From the NCBI GenBank assembly GCA_029948255.1, contig JALIZF010001447.1, forward strand, positions 248,001-312,000: DNA of 64,000 nt. Reading direction: 5' to 3'. Shown piece after piece: positions 48,501 to 62,928 of this stretch. Position 1 is the first letter of the stretch; the number at the start of each line of letters is the position of its first letter. The notes beneath the pieces were generated by a model. It was given only the letters and a program-made list of their open reading frames with translations. It was not told the DNA's origin and did no database searches. The position numbers and the translations under genes are program-made. This DNA is from Telmatactis stephensoni (Eukaryota; Cnidaria; Anthozoa; Actiniaria; Isophelliidae).

Positions 48501-51500
48501 ATGATTTGATCAGTATGCTATCACTGTTCAAAGAAAGCGCAATTTCTTCCAAGCTGGGATAAAATTAGCTCATTAAAGTGTACTGTAATTGGTTGAGAGA
48601 ACCATCAAGAACTTTCGGCTAATGAACTCTAGTTTTTCAAGGAAATATAAAATTCACTTGTCAAACCCTAATCTTTGCTTTATCTTGATCATTTAGTTTC
48701 CTTGCCATCGAGAAAAACGGCCGTAGTATATTCATCTATTTAAGCCCTGCCTGCGTCGTTACGAACCAGAATGGATGTTTATAGTGACAGGGATCTCTGA
48801 AAAGTATTCGCGATTTAACTGAAGTAAAAACACGAATATAAAAAGGAATCTGTGTGTCTAATATTTTACAGTAAAATTTTGCGTGGTATGGACGATGTTT
48901 TGACGTGCATATAAGGCTAATTTGTCCACTAAAGAATGACTTGGCTCTCAGATCTATAGCTCATGATACCCTTGTCCTTGCTCTGCTTGGTACTTGCTTT
49001 TTTCCAGGACTAAAAAAAGACGTTAAAGTCCACCGTACCATTCCACAAGAAACACAATTATCCATGTATCTTCTTTAACTAAAATGCAGGAAATAGATTT
49101 TCACTGTTTGACAGTTGAAATGTTCTTAATTCCAATGCTATCAGTCAAGTCACTGCTAACCATTTTGATTCTCTTCGGAGGTCTTACTGCGTAATAAAAC
49201 CTATGATTTTTTAAAGGATTTATATACAAATACAACCGTATTGAATTACATATCCTTGAACCCTCGAAACTGTGCTTACAGTATATATAGTAATCGCGGA
49301 AGCTCTGATTTGAAAGCCAAACACCACAACTGTTGGATTTCCATCCATCATCACTTTTACCCCCAAAAATGTTGTGATTATTTTTATTTTAAATCTAAAC
49401 CAAAAAATCCTAGCTGTCGTTTGATTCCGAAATTGTACAGTATTTTGAATGAAAGGTTAATACATCTAGCCTCTGAGTAGTTTTACTTTGATTCTTCAGA
49501 ATACTGAGAATTAAACTAAGGAATGCCTTGGTATTTCTTAACAGTTCAGCTTTTTACTTTCACTTATATTTTGTGTTTGAACTTAAATGGCAAGAGGTTG
49601 TACATTGTGTGAATGAAAAGTCTGCTTGGTGGTTTTAAAAGTGTACAAATTTAAAAGAAGAGATCGAGAAATCAGAACAAAATGCACCATTGTGACCGAA
49701 ATGAAGGCCTTGATTTTTCCTTTCGAATCTGAGATTCCGTGACCTTTCAACAAATAAAAAGCATCTAAAGAGGAAGTATCCTCGGTAACAAATTATCCCT
49801 CGTATAGTCTAGCTGTAAAAAATAACTTAACCACAAATGGTTAAACGCTGTGAACGGCTTTCACCGAACCATGAAGACTTTGAACACACTGCCAGCCGAA
49901 GCATATCATGAGATTGTATCTTTACTTCCAAGACCAAAAGCTAATGAGTGTTTTGTTAGAAGAAAAGGAGCAAGACCATGAAATTGCATGGTTATCTGTA
50001 TTGAGTGACACTCTAAGTTAATGGACAGCATAGTTAGTTCTTGCTTTTGGTCCGAATGCGTATTATAAAGCGGCGAAATATTTGAAGCCTCCAACCTAAA
50101 GCCTTCTTCTCAATCTTAAAATGGCCCAACGCGTCTGTGTATTGGTCTGCAGTCCGAACGTTAAGCAAACTATAGCTGACATTAAAATCCGAAAGTTTGA
50201 CCAATTTGTCAGTTGCGTACCATATAAAAAATGGGAACTGAAAATGGAAGGCTACGGAGCGACGGTTCTTCTTGCGTAAAATTCGTTCCCTGCGTTTAGG
50301 TCGCTGTGCGGATCGAGATACCTCTACGGGGAGGACGACAAAATCGGTAAACTTGCTCTAAGTATAGCGAAAATCTTTAGAGAGATTTTTAAGTATTTTG
50401 GTGAAAGTAGCGAAATCAAGACATATAGGAACTGAACTGTCAAACGATTAAAAAAGACAAACTCAGCATTATATAGCCCTAACATTTTGACGTTGTGTAG
50501 GTGGGTACGTAGCAAGGCTGTTTTGGACCGTTAGGTTATATATGTGTTCTTGTATTTTAAACCAAAACATGACCGGCCTACCTAAATCTGGTGAGCTCAA
50601 ATCCATGGCAAATTTCCCTCAAGGACTTGGCAGTTTGTAGTGCTCTTAGAAAGTTCTATGTTTTGAGTCACTTGGCTGTAAGACGTTTGAGTCAACACTA
50701 GGACCGGATCTCGGCTTCCAGATCTCCAGTTGGTCATTCATCGAACTGAAAAGGCGGGATTAATGTGTGCCAGCTTTGACATTAAGGTACACTTGAATAT
50801 TCATCACTGGTTAGTCTTGTTTTTATTTAGCAGATTGATCCGTTATTGCCGTGTGGTTGTCTTGGTGTGAAATCCATCCCACTCGATCGATCTTTCTTAC
50901 AGCGACAATCACATCAATCATGCGTGAGGATTTGTTCGAAACTTTTGTTAAAAACTCGTATTCTATGAAGCACTGTCTTGTAATATTCATGAGTTTCCTT
51001 TTGGAGGAATTTTTAATGAGTTTCAGATTGTTTGGGACATGCATAATCATGTCCTGACAAATCGTTTCCACCAATCATATTCGTTCCTTTTCCAAGGTTT
51101 TCTCAAATACACTTTTATCTTTTCAATCTGAATTTTTGGGAAATGTATTTAAAATATGATGACTGTCAAAAAGTGGTAATTAACATTGATTATTATTGGA
51201 AGAAACACAGTTTTCAAGGAATGTTGTGGGATATGAAATAACCCCAACTGTGATATAGCGAATTCTTTCTTTTTGTGATTGATGTGCATTGCCTGCTGGC
51301 GTACAAGTGAATTTCTTCATAGGTTGGTATAGAAATTTGTACACACAAGGAATGTACAGATTAGAACACAATACAGAACAGTTATTTAGTCATGCCACTT
51401 GTTCTTGATCATTTGGACACTCAAACAACTAACGGGGCTGTTTATCGAAAAAATAATAAAATAATCAGTGATTGATAATTAATGAGCCTCGCCCTACTAC

Positions 51501-53814
51501 AGGATCTCACAGATAGGCTTCTCTGGGAGAATTAATACATCGATTTGGACTGCCAAAGAGCTAATGCATCATAGTCAAAAAAAGGTGGGGGCTGAATGTG
51601 GCACCCAAAGGTGTGGACGCTGCAATTGTATAGATGGCTAAACCAAGTGAATTTCTTGTGTGGAAACTTTTCAAATGGAATAACCACGATACATAGCATC
51701 ATCAGGCATGAATGCTGCAAACAGAGGCTCTCGTTACCCATAGTAACTCGGCAATTAGCATTAAACACACGAGTTTCTAAAGCAGCTTTGTCAATATTAG
51801 TCTGTCAAAGTGTCAGCGGAGCGGCAAGCACAAGGTACTTTTTGACAGGGGCGAACACAGGTCATGTGGGCGATGACGACGGGCTGTCACTAATGTCACT
51901 TTTCAAAGAAGACCGAAAGAGCAAACAGCCAATGTAAATTTTACTTGTACGTGAAAAGATCTCTTCGGATGTTTGGCTTGTAGGATAATCACCTCCTGTT
52001 GAGTGGCAGCTTGGGCCTTTATGCGTATTAAATTATTCAGCTCTTCGCAAATGCAGTCAGGACGAAGAGTCAACAGTACACACATTGCAAGGAAGCTTAG
52101 TGCGTTATTCGCTGGATACCGGAAAACTTGTTTGCTAGAAAAGAACTACAATTCTAACGCGAGTGGAAACTTTTCCTTAAAAAAAATTCCATCATTGTTG
52201 CCAAAGTAAAGCATTTGGAAACTTTGTTAAGAAATCCAATCAAAGTTGCTTGCACTTTTGCCTTTTAATGGCTTTGTCAGTCCTTTTAGTGGTAATCGAA
52301 TAGACCTTATTCTGTGTAAATAAATCCGTCCTTGGTACCTTTTTCTCACCGACTAGAAACACTTGAATTGCTAATCTGTTGACACGTTGTCGTGGTAGCA
52401 CTTTCTTGACTTGTTTAACATTTTCTAACCATAAGAAAGACTGCTAATGTTTCTCAAGAATCTTTGAAACTTCACACTTTTATTGCTTTTCAAAAAATCT
52501 CTCTACAAATTTTGGGAAGAAGGATTACATTTGAGCCCCATTTGATCTTCGAATCACTGAGAAAGTTACCGCTTGATCGTACTCAAAAGTAAGTCTTAAA
52601 AGTTATCCATCTCTTGTTTTTGCCAGAAGAGAACCTGAAAGTTACCCACTGAATTTGATGAGAGAAGTATCAGTTACAACGTCAAAATCAGAATGACACG
52701 AAGGTCTAATGCCCGTCACGTTTATTCAAATTAAGTGAACAAACAGTCCTGCCTACTTGGCTTCTAAAACGACTGGTACCAAAACCTTACAGTTTGAAAA
52801 TGTAAGTTTAAACCATTGAAAATAGACTTTTTTCATGCAGAGATAAAGAACAAAGAGTATGAAGGAACGGAAGAAAGAAGCTACTTGCTTCATTGAAGCT
52901 GAATGTACTGCAAAATCCACAATGGGGCACGATAGCAATTATTTGCTAGATTTGAGAGTTGTAATGTCCAAGAGTGGTCCTCTGAGATATCAGCTTTAGT
53001 ACTTTTCATGTGTTACTGATTTTGCAGATTTTTTCACTCGTTTAAGGTTACTTCAGGTCGTTGGAGAGCAAATTAGTCTCGAGCAATTTAGCTGCGTCTC
53101 AGCACGACATCGATTGCGGTATGCGCTGCACGCTTATACCTCTACCGACTTGATCTGCCGACTGGCCGATTCCTACAATAGATAGAGCGAATAAACCTCG
53201 CGAATTTCATTGTTTAAGGTATTTCCTTTTAATTCAGCCTTGTCGGCTGGTCGAAGTATAAGACAGTTTTCTTCGAATCGGGACCGACTACGGCTTTGTA
53301 TCTTACACAACTTGAAACCTTATAAATCCGCCAATTTTGGGCGTGGACTGGAATTCTGTGCTTTTTCTGTGCGATTTTCACATAGTATGTAAGTATTTAA
53401 TATAAAACAAGAAGCGACTTTCATGACTTTGAAGTTTGATTTGTGTAGGCTACTGAGTTTAGCTTTTGAGCCGCGGAAACAATCGAGGGACCGAGGATAG
53501 CATATGCGACAATTGTATGATTTGTTTGCACGCTCTCTGTTTACCTTTTTCATCTGCCATGCTGACAAACACCGACTTATAAGACTCAAGTTCCTCTCTC
53601 TATCAAATTGACATCTTTTGTGCCATTCTCAACGATGTTTTTCACTCCATTTCGACTGGTTAACTTAGGTTAGTGAGATATGAAACTTTGGATCGTCTTT
53701 CTAACAGCCGTGTCGACTATAAATCGACTTGAGTCGTAACATTTTGAAAATCTGACAAGTGAGTTCTATGATGTAGACTTTTTCGACGTTTCTGTTAACA
53801 GTTCTTCGACATAT

Positions 53815-54170
53815 AAAGTGTTTATTTGGACTAAGGACATTGACTTTCTACGAACAGAAAGCCATCGAGGAAAGGACGTATTTGATCGAGCAAACGCGAT
53901 AGGAGAGATCAACACATCGTTGCTCTATAAGTCCCGTCCCGACCGTCTCGCCGGACAATCTCAAAACCAAGGGAGTGCTTAGGTTTCAGTGTTTATTTGG
54001 ACTGAGGACCTATGGATCACCAAAGAAAACCTATTTTATCAGGAATGCTATAACTTATCATCGATTTTGGAGAAAGACATCCAAAGAAATTGAGCGGTTG
54101 TGCTCCCGAAAACTGAGCCGCTTCGTCCCAATTCAACAAAACTAAGTGACTGAGAATATTTAGGTTTCAG
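53815..54170. repeat. Degenerate tandem duplication, period about 171-181 bp
   Basis: GTGTTTATTTGGACT followed by AAGGAC or GAGGAC at 53818 and 53989, and TTAGGTTTCAG at 53979 and 54160. Confidence 0.5.
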
Positions 54171-57100
54171 AACTGTGTCGCTGTAAGTAACTAAATTTGG
54201 TAAAAAATTGAGTCAAATTTCTCTATGCCATTTGTCAAACTCTTTAACATTTTGCCATTCTTAGTATTTTTTTCTTAACTATAATTTTATTAGCGAATTG
54301 ACCCGTACCATCCCTTGAATAGAAAGCCTTTTGACAACCGATTATCTGTGAAACCAATATTCTTTGAGCCAATTTGTCGTTGATTAAATTTCAAAGAAGT
54401 TTTTCTTTTCTAGTGTCTTCGTTAAGCGGTATGCAGCCAACCCTTACCGATTGTTATCAATAACTATTGATCATTATTGCTTGGTGTAGATCTAAAATAT
54501 CCTGCATGCTTCCAAAGGTTTTGGACGAATATATAGAGCTTTTCATGCACTGAAATCTAAGGTTTCCAACTCATCATACGGCTCAATCCCTTAATTGTGT
54601 ACTAAGTACATTTCTAAAGTACAAGCTGTTTTCAGTTGTTTCTTCTACCAGTCTAGGTTTTTTATATTTTGTCTAGATTTAAAATCCCATTTAGATGAAG
54701 GATCTCAACGGGCTCATTGTATTCTCGATCTGCAACCAGGTAGACAACATTCTAAATTTCAAAATTGTTGTTGTACTATGAGTTTAGAAATGTTTATACC
54801 AAGTGAACGAAATGTTCTACTTTCTTAAGTCGTGTAGAATTTTCCCTTTTTTGTTTCATCTTCTTATAACGGTAAGTTAACAAGAATTTCAATTTCGTGC
54901 AAGACTTAGACAACTTAACTCTTGGTATTAGTACATGTAATTAGATTGTATTATATGTATATATTGAAATATTTTTGCACCAAGCGAATAAACCGCTTGA
55001 TATATCATGTCTAAAGCTGCTCTATAAATGTATTTCTTGTCTTTCATCTTTGTTAATTACATTTCTATGTCTTCAAGGCAAAATCCGTTTTCTGAATTGA
55101 CTCTTCTCGTCCTTTCTTCGAATGAGAGCGTCATGATCCGGGAGTACATCTATAATTTTCTCATCTCCATCCTCATCTTACAATTTCCATCAAGCGTAAC
55201 ATTGATTTCTGAATTCTTAATAAAAAGAGGAAATAAATTTCAATTTAACGCCTAAAATGTGTTTGATGTTTGAAAGCTTTTAATCAACTGCAGTTCCCTT
55301 ACATCCTGTGCTAGGGGTTCTGTATAGTTAGTTTAGCCTGGAAGACCTACACTCAAACTTCCTCTGAATTCAGTACATTTGACTCGTGAGTCTCCAGAGA
55401 CTAGGTTTTCCACCTTTATGTATGTTCCGTATGCAAGATATATTTTCAAGAAAACCAAATGTGTTCCACATATAGGTCATTTAGATGAGTGGCATGATAT
55501 ATGTATACAATCTGTAGGATCGTACTAACACTTTTTTGCAATAACACTGTAAATCTTCAAGTGTTTAAGAAAGTAGTTTAACATTTTCTTGTAGATGGTC
55601 CATTCCTTTTCGGTGAAATAGCTTATAGACGATGAATACACGGGGAGAAAGCTTGTAGAAGCTCGTTACAATTTGTACATTGACGCTCTCCATGAAACAT
55701 TAAAATCTCAATATACTTAAGAACCTTTACGGATGTTATAAAACAGTAAAAAAACCTCCTAAAATAAAATTTATTCACAGTGAGAACAAAAACCTCGAGG
55801 GTGTGAAAACCAAGACTTGTATAATTATAATTTCGTTTTGTTCGGCATCTTTGAGGATTACACCGCTCACTTCGGAGGTATTAAACGATTTTCCGAGAGC
55901 AAATAATTAAAAAAATCTTATGTCTGTATCACTTTTGGCTTACAGCTTTTAGAGTGTGTATATTTTCTAAATGAAGCTCGCTAGAACTCCCAATAGCTTA
56001 GTTTCAAACAAGCTATTTTTAACACATTGTCACTGGAATCCTGACAGGCTCAGCCGTTGCTAAGCTCACCAACAGTATACCAAATATGAGAATAAGATGT
56101 TATTGGAAATTGAATTTTTTATCTGTGATCTAAAATTACAAACAAATTGTCGTTTTCCCATTGTGTTGGAGCTGTACTTGTGTTGTTGTGGGTGAGTATT
56201 TGAGCAACCACCACGTCGCACAAGTCGTAGATGCAATCATAGGGTTCGTGTCAACAGGACTACGCTTGTTTTTGAATCACCAGAAAATCAATAGCCTAAA
56301 CCTTAGACATGTTAGCTTAGGTCTATCTAACTATTTGTGTTTAAACTTCTGTTTAAAGTAACCGACGTTGAAAAAAAATCTGCCTTGTTGTGAAAAATGA
56401 AGGCAAATAAATATGATATTTTGTATCCGGGGAGTGTAAACCGTACATTCTTTTTACTAAGAACTCTTGAGACATACTAGTCCCACTACTGACTATCTTT
56501 TGGATATTCTATTATTTTGGGAGGCGGGAGCAACTGTAGAAAGCCATTTTTCCTGGGACAGACACTAAACATTGGCTATCTTTTAACTGAATCCGCTAAG
56601 CTAAACCCTTCAGTTAGAAAATGGTAGGCCTTTTTAAGAATTTACAATTATTGACATGCTGTTTAGTATTGCGTCTTTCCCCCTTTTCTTGAAATGGTAA
56701 TTAAGTCCAGCGGCGTAGGCACCCATTTGGGTCCCAATTATAATATCAAGCATGAAGACATAAAAAAATTCTTAGTAATTTAATTTTAGTTTACTACTCA
56801 ATCTTTTGTCATCGTAATTGATTTTCGTGTCATTGAAAATTTGCGTAGAAATGAACAATGAACATTGTTCATGGCCCGCCTGAGGCAAATTCAAATATGA
56901 TTTATTTATTTATACATATATATTTTTTACAAATGGCACATGTTTTCTGGTTGCTAAGATGTTGCTGTGGTTGCCTGCAATGTGTCTTGTTTGAATGTAT
57001 TTTAGGGTAAAAACGCAGATATCCATAGATTGGTCCACTTCTATTTTGCAACTTGTGGACACTTGTCGATATATTTATATCATTCAAATACTGAAATTCG

Positions 57101-60100
57101 GCAAGAACTGATAAGTAGGGTCGGAACACTTAAGTTTGAAATACGCAAAACTCGGCTAGAAACAAAAGCAGTTTTCTGTAAAAATTTATATGCAAATAAA
57201 ACTAATTCTTTCAAAAACAGAATTTTCGTTATTTCAAGATCTTCTATACACAACATACTAAAATTCCTGGGGGTCATAATAAAACAGAGCACAATAAACT
57301 AAGTCTCTCAATGAAATGTTTCGATAGCACTCAAATAATGTCCAAAATATTTATTGGATTGTACCAAAAACACGTCGGACCTTATAAGAACGTGTCATCT
57401 ACAAAATTATTCTACGAAATCTCCAGCATTTTTTACTTTAAAATCTTCCTTGTGATCCTCCTGGGTTTTCTTTGAAGTGTATAGTGTGTTTTACAACAGT
57501 TGTAGAAAAAAACAAGCGTTATTCAAAGTGCTGCTTGACTTGCAAAACTGCCATTTCTCGTCCCTTGCTATCTCATTAAAATCCTTTTTATCTGTAAGGA
57601 CTTCCATGTTGTGACGATTAACTCCTAAATGATAGCGGTGTCACTACCTAACGAGGAAGGAAGCAACCTCAAAACTCGACAATATTTACTTATGGAATGC
57701 AAGTCACATCCCCATCAAAGAACACAAGCTTCCGAAGGATTATTTGATAATTCTATTGCAAATAAGCGTTGGTTGCTATTTGCGAGTAAAAGCTATATAT
57801 TTCGGTGGCTTTCTTCGTTAAAATTTAAATTCCCAAATAAATTTGCTAGTAGATGATTGTCTTACCTTTATTTTCCTCTGGTGACTCTGGTATCATACTA
57901 ATTCAAACACGGATAACCCACTCAATATGATTTTATCACTTCAGTACCAAAGCTAACTACCTACCAGCCACGGGGCAGAGACTCAATTGACTTTTTTACT
58001 ATTTCGAAGACAACAAAGAAATCTTTCGAACAATGAAACTAGATGTTTGAGGTTTTTCTTTGACGAGCATTCAATATTTTATTCGTGGCCAAAAAGTGTA
58101 CATTTGTTATATGTTTTTTTTGGGACCTCAAAAAACGCATCCAATAATTAATTGTGGGGATTATAGGTGTATAAATTTGCTATTTAAAACTACTTTTTTA
58201 TTGTTGTATTGCTTAGCCATTGTTTTTCTTCCCTATACAGTTTCAAGGTAGAAGCAGGTATCTCTCGGAGGTGTTAATACGCAATCTGACAAAGAAAACA
58301 GCGCCATTTAACATGGAACAAAAACCAAAGCCAATGAAACAAACTACGGCATTTGACCAGTATCGACAAAATGAGGTCTTTTGTTCCATCAAAACGTCCT
58401 TAATGTCTTCTAAGTGTTTGATTGTTATAAGAAATATAGAGCAAAAAAAATGAAAAAACGAAAGAATTACCAATTGTAATGGCTTGTGGTGGTTTATTTT
58501 TATTAAAATGTGTAACCTGCTCTAGGGTGAAAACAACGTTTCACGAACCCTAACTCAATACATCCGATTGCTCGTAAATCACTAAAAACCCCAAACCAGG
58601 AAAGGGATAATAGACTTAAATCCGTAACGGTTGGTTCATAATCTTGACAATTACTGACCGTTTAAAAGAACTTGCCGGAACTAAGTATTGACCTGTAGAA
58701 ATATTGGAAAAGCAGAAATCTCCTGGGATGCAGACCCCGTTCTGTGTGTATTTACAGAGAAAGACTTATGAAGACCACCAATTGAGTAATCCTGATACAT
58801 TTTTCCTTTTCCTTTTTGACTGATACATTAAAGCATAATAACCAACAGATAACAACACAAGGAATATTTTTACACCCAACGCGAAAATGACAAGCCAGTC
58901 GCTCCATTTTCTCTGGAGGGTGACAAACCCTTAGTCGGTGTGTCAAAGCTAAAAAAGTCGTAAACCCGCCGAACTGAATAATGTAGGCTTAGTTGCCGAC
59001 GTCCAATTTACTGGTGCCCCATTTTATCTCATTACCTGCAATTCTAAATATAAAAAGAGCATGGACTAAATAAAGGATTAGAAAGGTTTGATAGACCACG
59101 ATTTTTAGCTCGTTAAAATAAACCAGTTTCTTAGGTGTTAAGAAACATCACTTGCACCTTGTTCGTGGTGTATGCTATTACTAGAAAGACTTTCAACTTC
59201 TACCATATCAAAAATTTATACCACCGAGACGGCAAAACATTTTTCTGCAGGTACCAAAACATCGATTTTTTCAGAGAGTTACTAAGCTTTCTGTGCTCCA
59301 AAGGCCCTAAAAGAGAGGCCTCGCGAAAATGGCGGCCATTTTGGTGGCAGCCTTCAAATTAGCGGTAACCGACATTAATCGCAGTGTGAGCCATTCCTAA
59401 AACCCTTGGTGTCACTTCTTGACAATTTTTTAGCTTCTCTTGGAAAATTTGACAGTTTCTAAACCAGAATCGATAACATCATAGATTGGCTTACAGTGGA
59501 CATCGTTAAAGTTACAAAACACGGCTGGGTGAGGGTTTGCGGAATCAATTTCTTTCATTTACACCCTTGTCAACCTGTATGTATAACATAAGCTTGAGGT
59601 TATTCGAGCACTTATCATCTATTCGTACGTCTATCAGACAATCTACAAGGGTTATACAAGTCTGATTTCTACTCTTGATCACTGTGAGTGCTTCAATGAT
59701 CATTGAATTATCTTCAAATCATTCGATTTTTGGGGTCGTCAATTTTAATGCTATGATTGCCATATCTATCGAAGGTTTTGGTTATACCAGAATTCGGCTT
59801 CTGACAATCCCTGGCCACAAGATTTTTAGTGGTAGAAGTTAACCTTGACAGATGCTTCAAATCATTCAGTTCACCTCCGAGTTCAACATTTGCTTAGCTG
59901 CTGGTTGAATATTGATCGAAAAATTTGCCAGCCGCTGGAATAATTTGCACCTGGTTTTAATTTCATTGCCAGAGAATCAATAGCTGGGCTTCGCTTCATA
60001 CCGCTCCCTTCCCAAAGACACTATTTACCTTTCTTAATTAGCTTAAACCATCAAACAAGTTCGAAGAAACGAAAATTGAATCGTGAAAAATCCTCCTGCG

Positions 60101-62815
60101 AAAGCTTCAAATCCCACTGATTTGTATATTTGGGTAAAAATGAGTTAAGCAGGCAAACTGCTTTCCGAAAAAAGGGTCGGTGTTTAAAATTCTGGATTTG
60201 GTCTATTCAGAATTTCGGGTTCTTGTGACTTGTTTGCTTTGTAGGTGCGAGTTTGATTGACATATGAAGGTATATGAGGTGATATGCTTTTCTGAGACAC
60301 GTGCTATAACGTGGGAAACAAAAGTTTGGTTTTGAGAGAAAAAATACGAAAACCAATTGAGAAATACTTGCTCTGTAGTATTTAAGGTCAGAAAAGGGAG
60401 CTCGTCTTGGAATGAAAAGAAACGACTGAATATTTCACAGAGTAAACACGGTTATTTAAATTTTCATAATTGTTGTTCGACTTCACCGTTTCGTTGATGA
60501 TTTCCTCTATGATTTCCTTTAAAGAATGAACCTGTATGCATAATATGACATCCTATTTGGCAATTTCACCCATGTTATTTCTTCAAACTGTTTAAAATGC
60601 TTTATACTCTCGATCAAATAACGCTCAGAACTAAAAGAAATTCCTCTTTCCCAGCCGATTGTTTTGAACTTCCTCAGCTTAACTGCTCACCTTTTTCTTT
60701 TAAAAAAAAAGGTGTTTATGTTATCATTACGTTATATTTTGAAAACAACAAATATATCGTCTGTTTGGCTCATGGAGAAGTCCTATTTAGACGAAACAAA
60801 GATGGCGGCGATGTCTTTGTTTGTCACTGTGGCTGGCGGGGCATTCCTGCTTTTATTTTCCCCAGAATACAACCTCCTGGATCCTCAAAGGGACACAATA
60901 ATTTAAAATGTCAGAACAAGATTTTATTAGCTTTAGTGAGATGGAAATTCAATTTAGTTTTTCAAAATTAAGCCGGATGATTTTGCTTCGGTTTCTTTTG
61001 TTATAAACGCGAGCTTCCATTTATAGCAAGTATTTGTACAGAGACCTTTTATTTTGGTTATCTATAGGGGTTTTTGCTTGTCTTAACTGTTGATTTTTGC
61101 ATTTTCGTGTTCATTTGCTGGTTACACAAAGAAAATGCAACACCAGACGAAAGCTGGAACCGAACGCTTTTAGCCCGTTGTGGAACATACATAGTCATAA
61201 CATGAACTGTTGTATTTGTCTTAGTGTTTACATAGGATCACTCACTTAAAACTAATGTTATTTCCATGTTTTCCAAAGAAAAATATTGATTCTTGGGTTT
61301 GCAAAAGAACCGGCCGAAAGACTGAAAAAATAGACGCATCGGTTTCTTCAAGATGTGATCGCGAAAACAAAGAGGCCATCTTTTCGCAGATGGCAGCCGT
61401 TCCAATAACCTATCAACTCAAAAAACTCAATGTTGTCAAAGCTGTTCTAGGTCCAACTTAAAGTGCTTTGGCAGGGGGTAGGATGAGGTCTGCTAGCTGT
61501 CCCTTTTAAAATTAAATGCGAAAGGACTTCGTATCTTTGAATTACAAAGGGTCTTCCATTTTGACCATGTCTAAAGAAAACAAAGAACGCTGCAGCTAGA
61601 CAAACTCGATTTATTCGCCGAATTCATTACTAATCCATAAAAATCAAGTCCTGTACCACATACGACACATTTGAAATGAGTTGTAGGTTTTTATTTTTCA
61701 ATAACATTCCCAAGATCCACGTGGAACGACCCATGGCCTTGATAATAGAAAGTTTACATGGAACAAAACAGCACGCACGCGACTTCTTTCCTGTTTACGA
61801 AGAAATAAAATAACTTGTGCATATGAATATATATATAAAGGATGTGACACATTTATAAATCAGCCATCAAGCAGTGCGTGTCCCCCTTGACAAAGAGTTA
61901 AGAAAGGGAGCAAAAAATAAATAAAGTTTCAAAGCCTTTCTAACCGATCACGATTCTATCGCTGGACCCATCTGAATTATTTCTATTTCCATTCTTTTTC
62001 CATCTATTTCCATTATTTTCTATATTTATACATTAAGGCGATTTTCTTCTATAACACTGTCCGCGTCATCCCAAAAGACTCTGTTTTTCCACTGTGTTTC
62101 TAAAAAACTTTATAAGGCAAATACCTCTAAGACGAAAAACCGGTGCTGATTGTCGTCTTAGATAGAGTTTATTGCATTTCAGTCCAAAAGAATAAAACGC
62201 TTCGTCGGAGTGTATCTTCTAATTTCGTGAAGACCTACCAACGTTTCTAAGCTGATTATAATTTTTCCGAATAATTTTTCCTTCGGATAATTTTTTTGCG
62301 TGATGTCGTGCAATAGGCGATGTTGTGTTGGGCCATGTTTTCAGGGCCCTCATGTGAAGAGGCTATCGTTTTCGCGTGTTTTACAAAGTTGTTGACCCTA
62401 ACCCTATTCGAGTATCGCCTCATGACCAGTAGTTTCTCCCATGGGCGAAATTCCACATGGAAATGCCCATTCCCATCCTTAAAAGACGTTATCTCAACTG
62501 AGCCCGTTTAGGTGTTATTCTATTTATTGATTGGTGAAGCCACACAGTTTTCCTTGAGTGTCTTCACTGATCAACAGGGTCAAACTCCATTGTCGATGGT
62601 TTCATTAATATGGGTCAGCATGTACATGTTTTGTTTATACAATTCAAAGTTCTGCAACGTAATGATTAAAACTATTCTGCTATATATACAAATTTCCAAA
62701 TAAAAACATATTTCAGTTTTGCTTACAAAGGTTTCTTTTCATATTCACTGCACTCAATTTAGTTCCTTTATAACATATCTGTGACCGCCGTCCTTTTTAT
62801 GTGGTGTTCGAAGAT

Positions 62816-62928
62816 TACCCTGGATGCCATCTAGGATGACTCGCTCTCCAAACCTAACAGCTCTCCAAACAGATTCGGCGAGCGAAACTTCCCAGATAAC
62901 GCAAGCCAAAACTATGGCATCCAGGGTA
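62816..62928. repeat. MITE-like element (TACCCTGGATGCCA ends)
   Basis: Perfect 14-bp inverted ends TACCCTGGATGCCA and TGGCATCCAGGGTA, TA-bounded, with a GC-rich interior unlike its flanks. Explains the overlapping open frames on both strands. Confidence 0.75.
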
